Below, piece by piece: positions 63,440 to 64,000 of a stretch of 64,000 nt of DNA. The position numbers were made by a program, and so were the translations under genes. How positions within the stretch are numbered: the first letter of the stretch is position 1; every line of letters begins with the position of its first letter. The notes under the pieces are model-generated. The model made no database searches, was not told where the DNA came from, and saw nothing but the letters and a program-made list of their open reading frames with translations. The stretch comes from Spirobacillus cienkowskii (GTDB taxonomy: Bacteria; Bdellovibrionota_B; Oligoflexia; Silvanigrellales; Silvanigrellaceae): the NCBI RefSeq assembly GCF_037081835.1, contig NZ_CP146516.1:124001-188000 (forward strand). The letters are read 5' to 3'.

Positions 63440-64000
63440 CGAAAGAAATTTATTTTTAAATAGAGTCATCTTTTTTTCTTTTAAAAAATCAGATAATAAC
63501 CAAAGTAAAATCAGTATAAAGTTTAAATAAAAAACTCCGATATTTGTAAATAAAATATTGGAGTTTTTATAGGGATCGATTAAGTTATTGTTATTAAAGT
63601 ATAAGGCGATTTTTTTTAATAAAAAAAGAGAATAATCTAAATTTAAAATAATATAATCGTAAAAAAATATTGTATCAGGCAATATTAATGCTGATAAAGA
63701 TAATGGTGTTATTAATAGACAAACAATTGGAGAAGCTAATATATTTGCTAAACAAGAATTGTAAATATTTGTTTCAGAAAATGGAAAAAGTATTATACCA
63801 ATAACTAAGGAAGTTAAAATGGTTGATGAAATCGATTGAATAATTAAATTTTTTTTGTTAACTAGTTTTTTTGATACCCTTAAAGAAAACTCTGCAGATG
63901 TAGCTCCAATCGCAGAGAGTAGAAATGAAAAATTAATAAAAATATTACCAAAATAAAATAACATAAAAGAAAGAACAATTAATCTAATAAATGTGTTTGA
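63434..64000 (-). CDS. ComEC/Rec2-like membrane protein, C-terminal part (5' end outside window)
   Basis: The frame is open from the window edge (an internal ATG at 63964 is not a necessary start). The visible 188 residues contain several membrane helices, with 'LSAIGATSAEF' and 'LANILASPIVCLLITPLSLSALIL' matching the Competence-domain ending of ComEC (l.s..at..., llaNllalPlv...lplgl...l). ComEC forms the inner-membrane DNA channel of natural transformation. Notable: the protein ends about 80 residues later, so the C-terminal metallo-beta-lactamase-like nuclease domain of many ComEC proteins is absent here. The conclusion rests on partial sequence. Confidence 0.7.
   Translation of the reverse strand, partial: SNTFIRLIVLSFMLFYFGNIFINFSFLLSAIGATSAEFSLRVSKKLVNKKNLIIQSISSTILTSLVIGIILFPFSETNIYNSCLANILASPIVCLLITPLSLSALILPDTIFFYDYIILNLDYSLFLLKKIALYFNNNNLIDPYKNSNILFTNIGVFYLNFILILLWLLSDFLKEKKMTLFKNKFLSS

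Overview
The window is a low-GC chromosome segment from a Gram-negative, probably motile or at least chemosensing, aerobic bacterium. Evidence for this is an LPS-type heptosyltransferase, an outer-membrane beta-barrel, DsbA-type and penicillin-binding envelope proteins, four chemoreceptors, heme A synthase, and the two-subunit (alpha/beta) type of glycyl-tRNA synthetase. The mixture of bactofilin, PilZ, Rpn nuclease, orphan NRPS and strong A/T bias would suit the Bdellovibrionota/Oligoflexia (Silvanigrella-like) group. That placement is inference from gene content, not a database match. Layout from left to right. 1-4062: two divergent acyl-CoA dehydrogenases, then ribH-nusB-unknown-PilZ. 4092-9356 (minus): SWIM/SNF2 helicase, an exported penicillin-binding protein and an unknown protein. 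9470-11493 (plus): bactofilin, an unknown protein and heme A synthase. 11484-17270 (minus): an adrenodoxin-type ferredoxin, enoyl-CoA hydratase, a DsbA-like thioredoxin, a TPR protein, an Rpn nuclease and metK, followed by RNase P RNA at 17315-17665. 17930-22029 (plus): glycyl-tRNA synthetase and ribF. 22179-25726: a large exported unknown protein, an MFS transporter and RNase HI. 25752-31093 is one tightly packed plus-strand operon: beta-barrel, exported protein, GNAT, heptosyltransferase, type III polyketide synthase, polytopic membrane protein, methyltransferase. It reads as an envelope/phenolic-lipid module. 31100-39215 (all minus) is a chemosensory island: two pairs of duplicated chemoreceptors flanking a stand-alone receiver, a small HTH protein and a periplasmic solute-binding protein. 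39522-48000 is a very A/T-rich two-module NRPS (C-A-T-E-C-A-T-TE) whose thioesterase tail lies in a shifted frame. 48140-64000 returns to housekeeping genes: malic enzyme/PTA, PepQ, NUDIX, HAD, LeuS, DUF1003, EI24/CysZ-like, FtsK, RodZ-like, LigA and a ComEC-like fragment cut by the window edge. The features most worth attention are reading-frame anomalies and mosaic duplications. The glycyl-tRNA synthetase beta subunit starts in the alpha frame and continues in the -1 frame, with an A AAT TTA heptamer in the only stretch where the shift can occur. The NRPS thioesterase catalytic His is reachable only after a +1 shift. An exported protein near 26.9 kb shows the same kind of break. Two chemoreceptors are nearly identical at DNA level except for their periplasmic sensors and one short internal patch. 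Two genes have a Shine-Dalgarno sequence inside a hairpin, one of which is also an intrinsic terminator. Frame breaks may be assembly errors, and read-level verification is the first check. No tRNA, rRNA, CRISPR array or complete insertion sequence was recognised.
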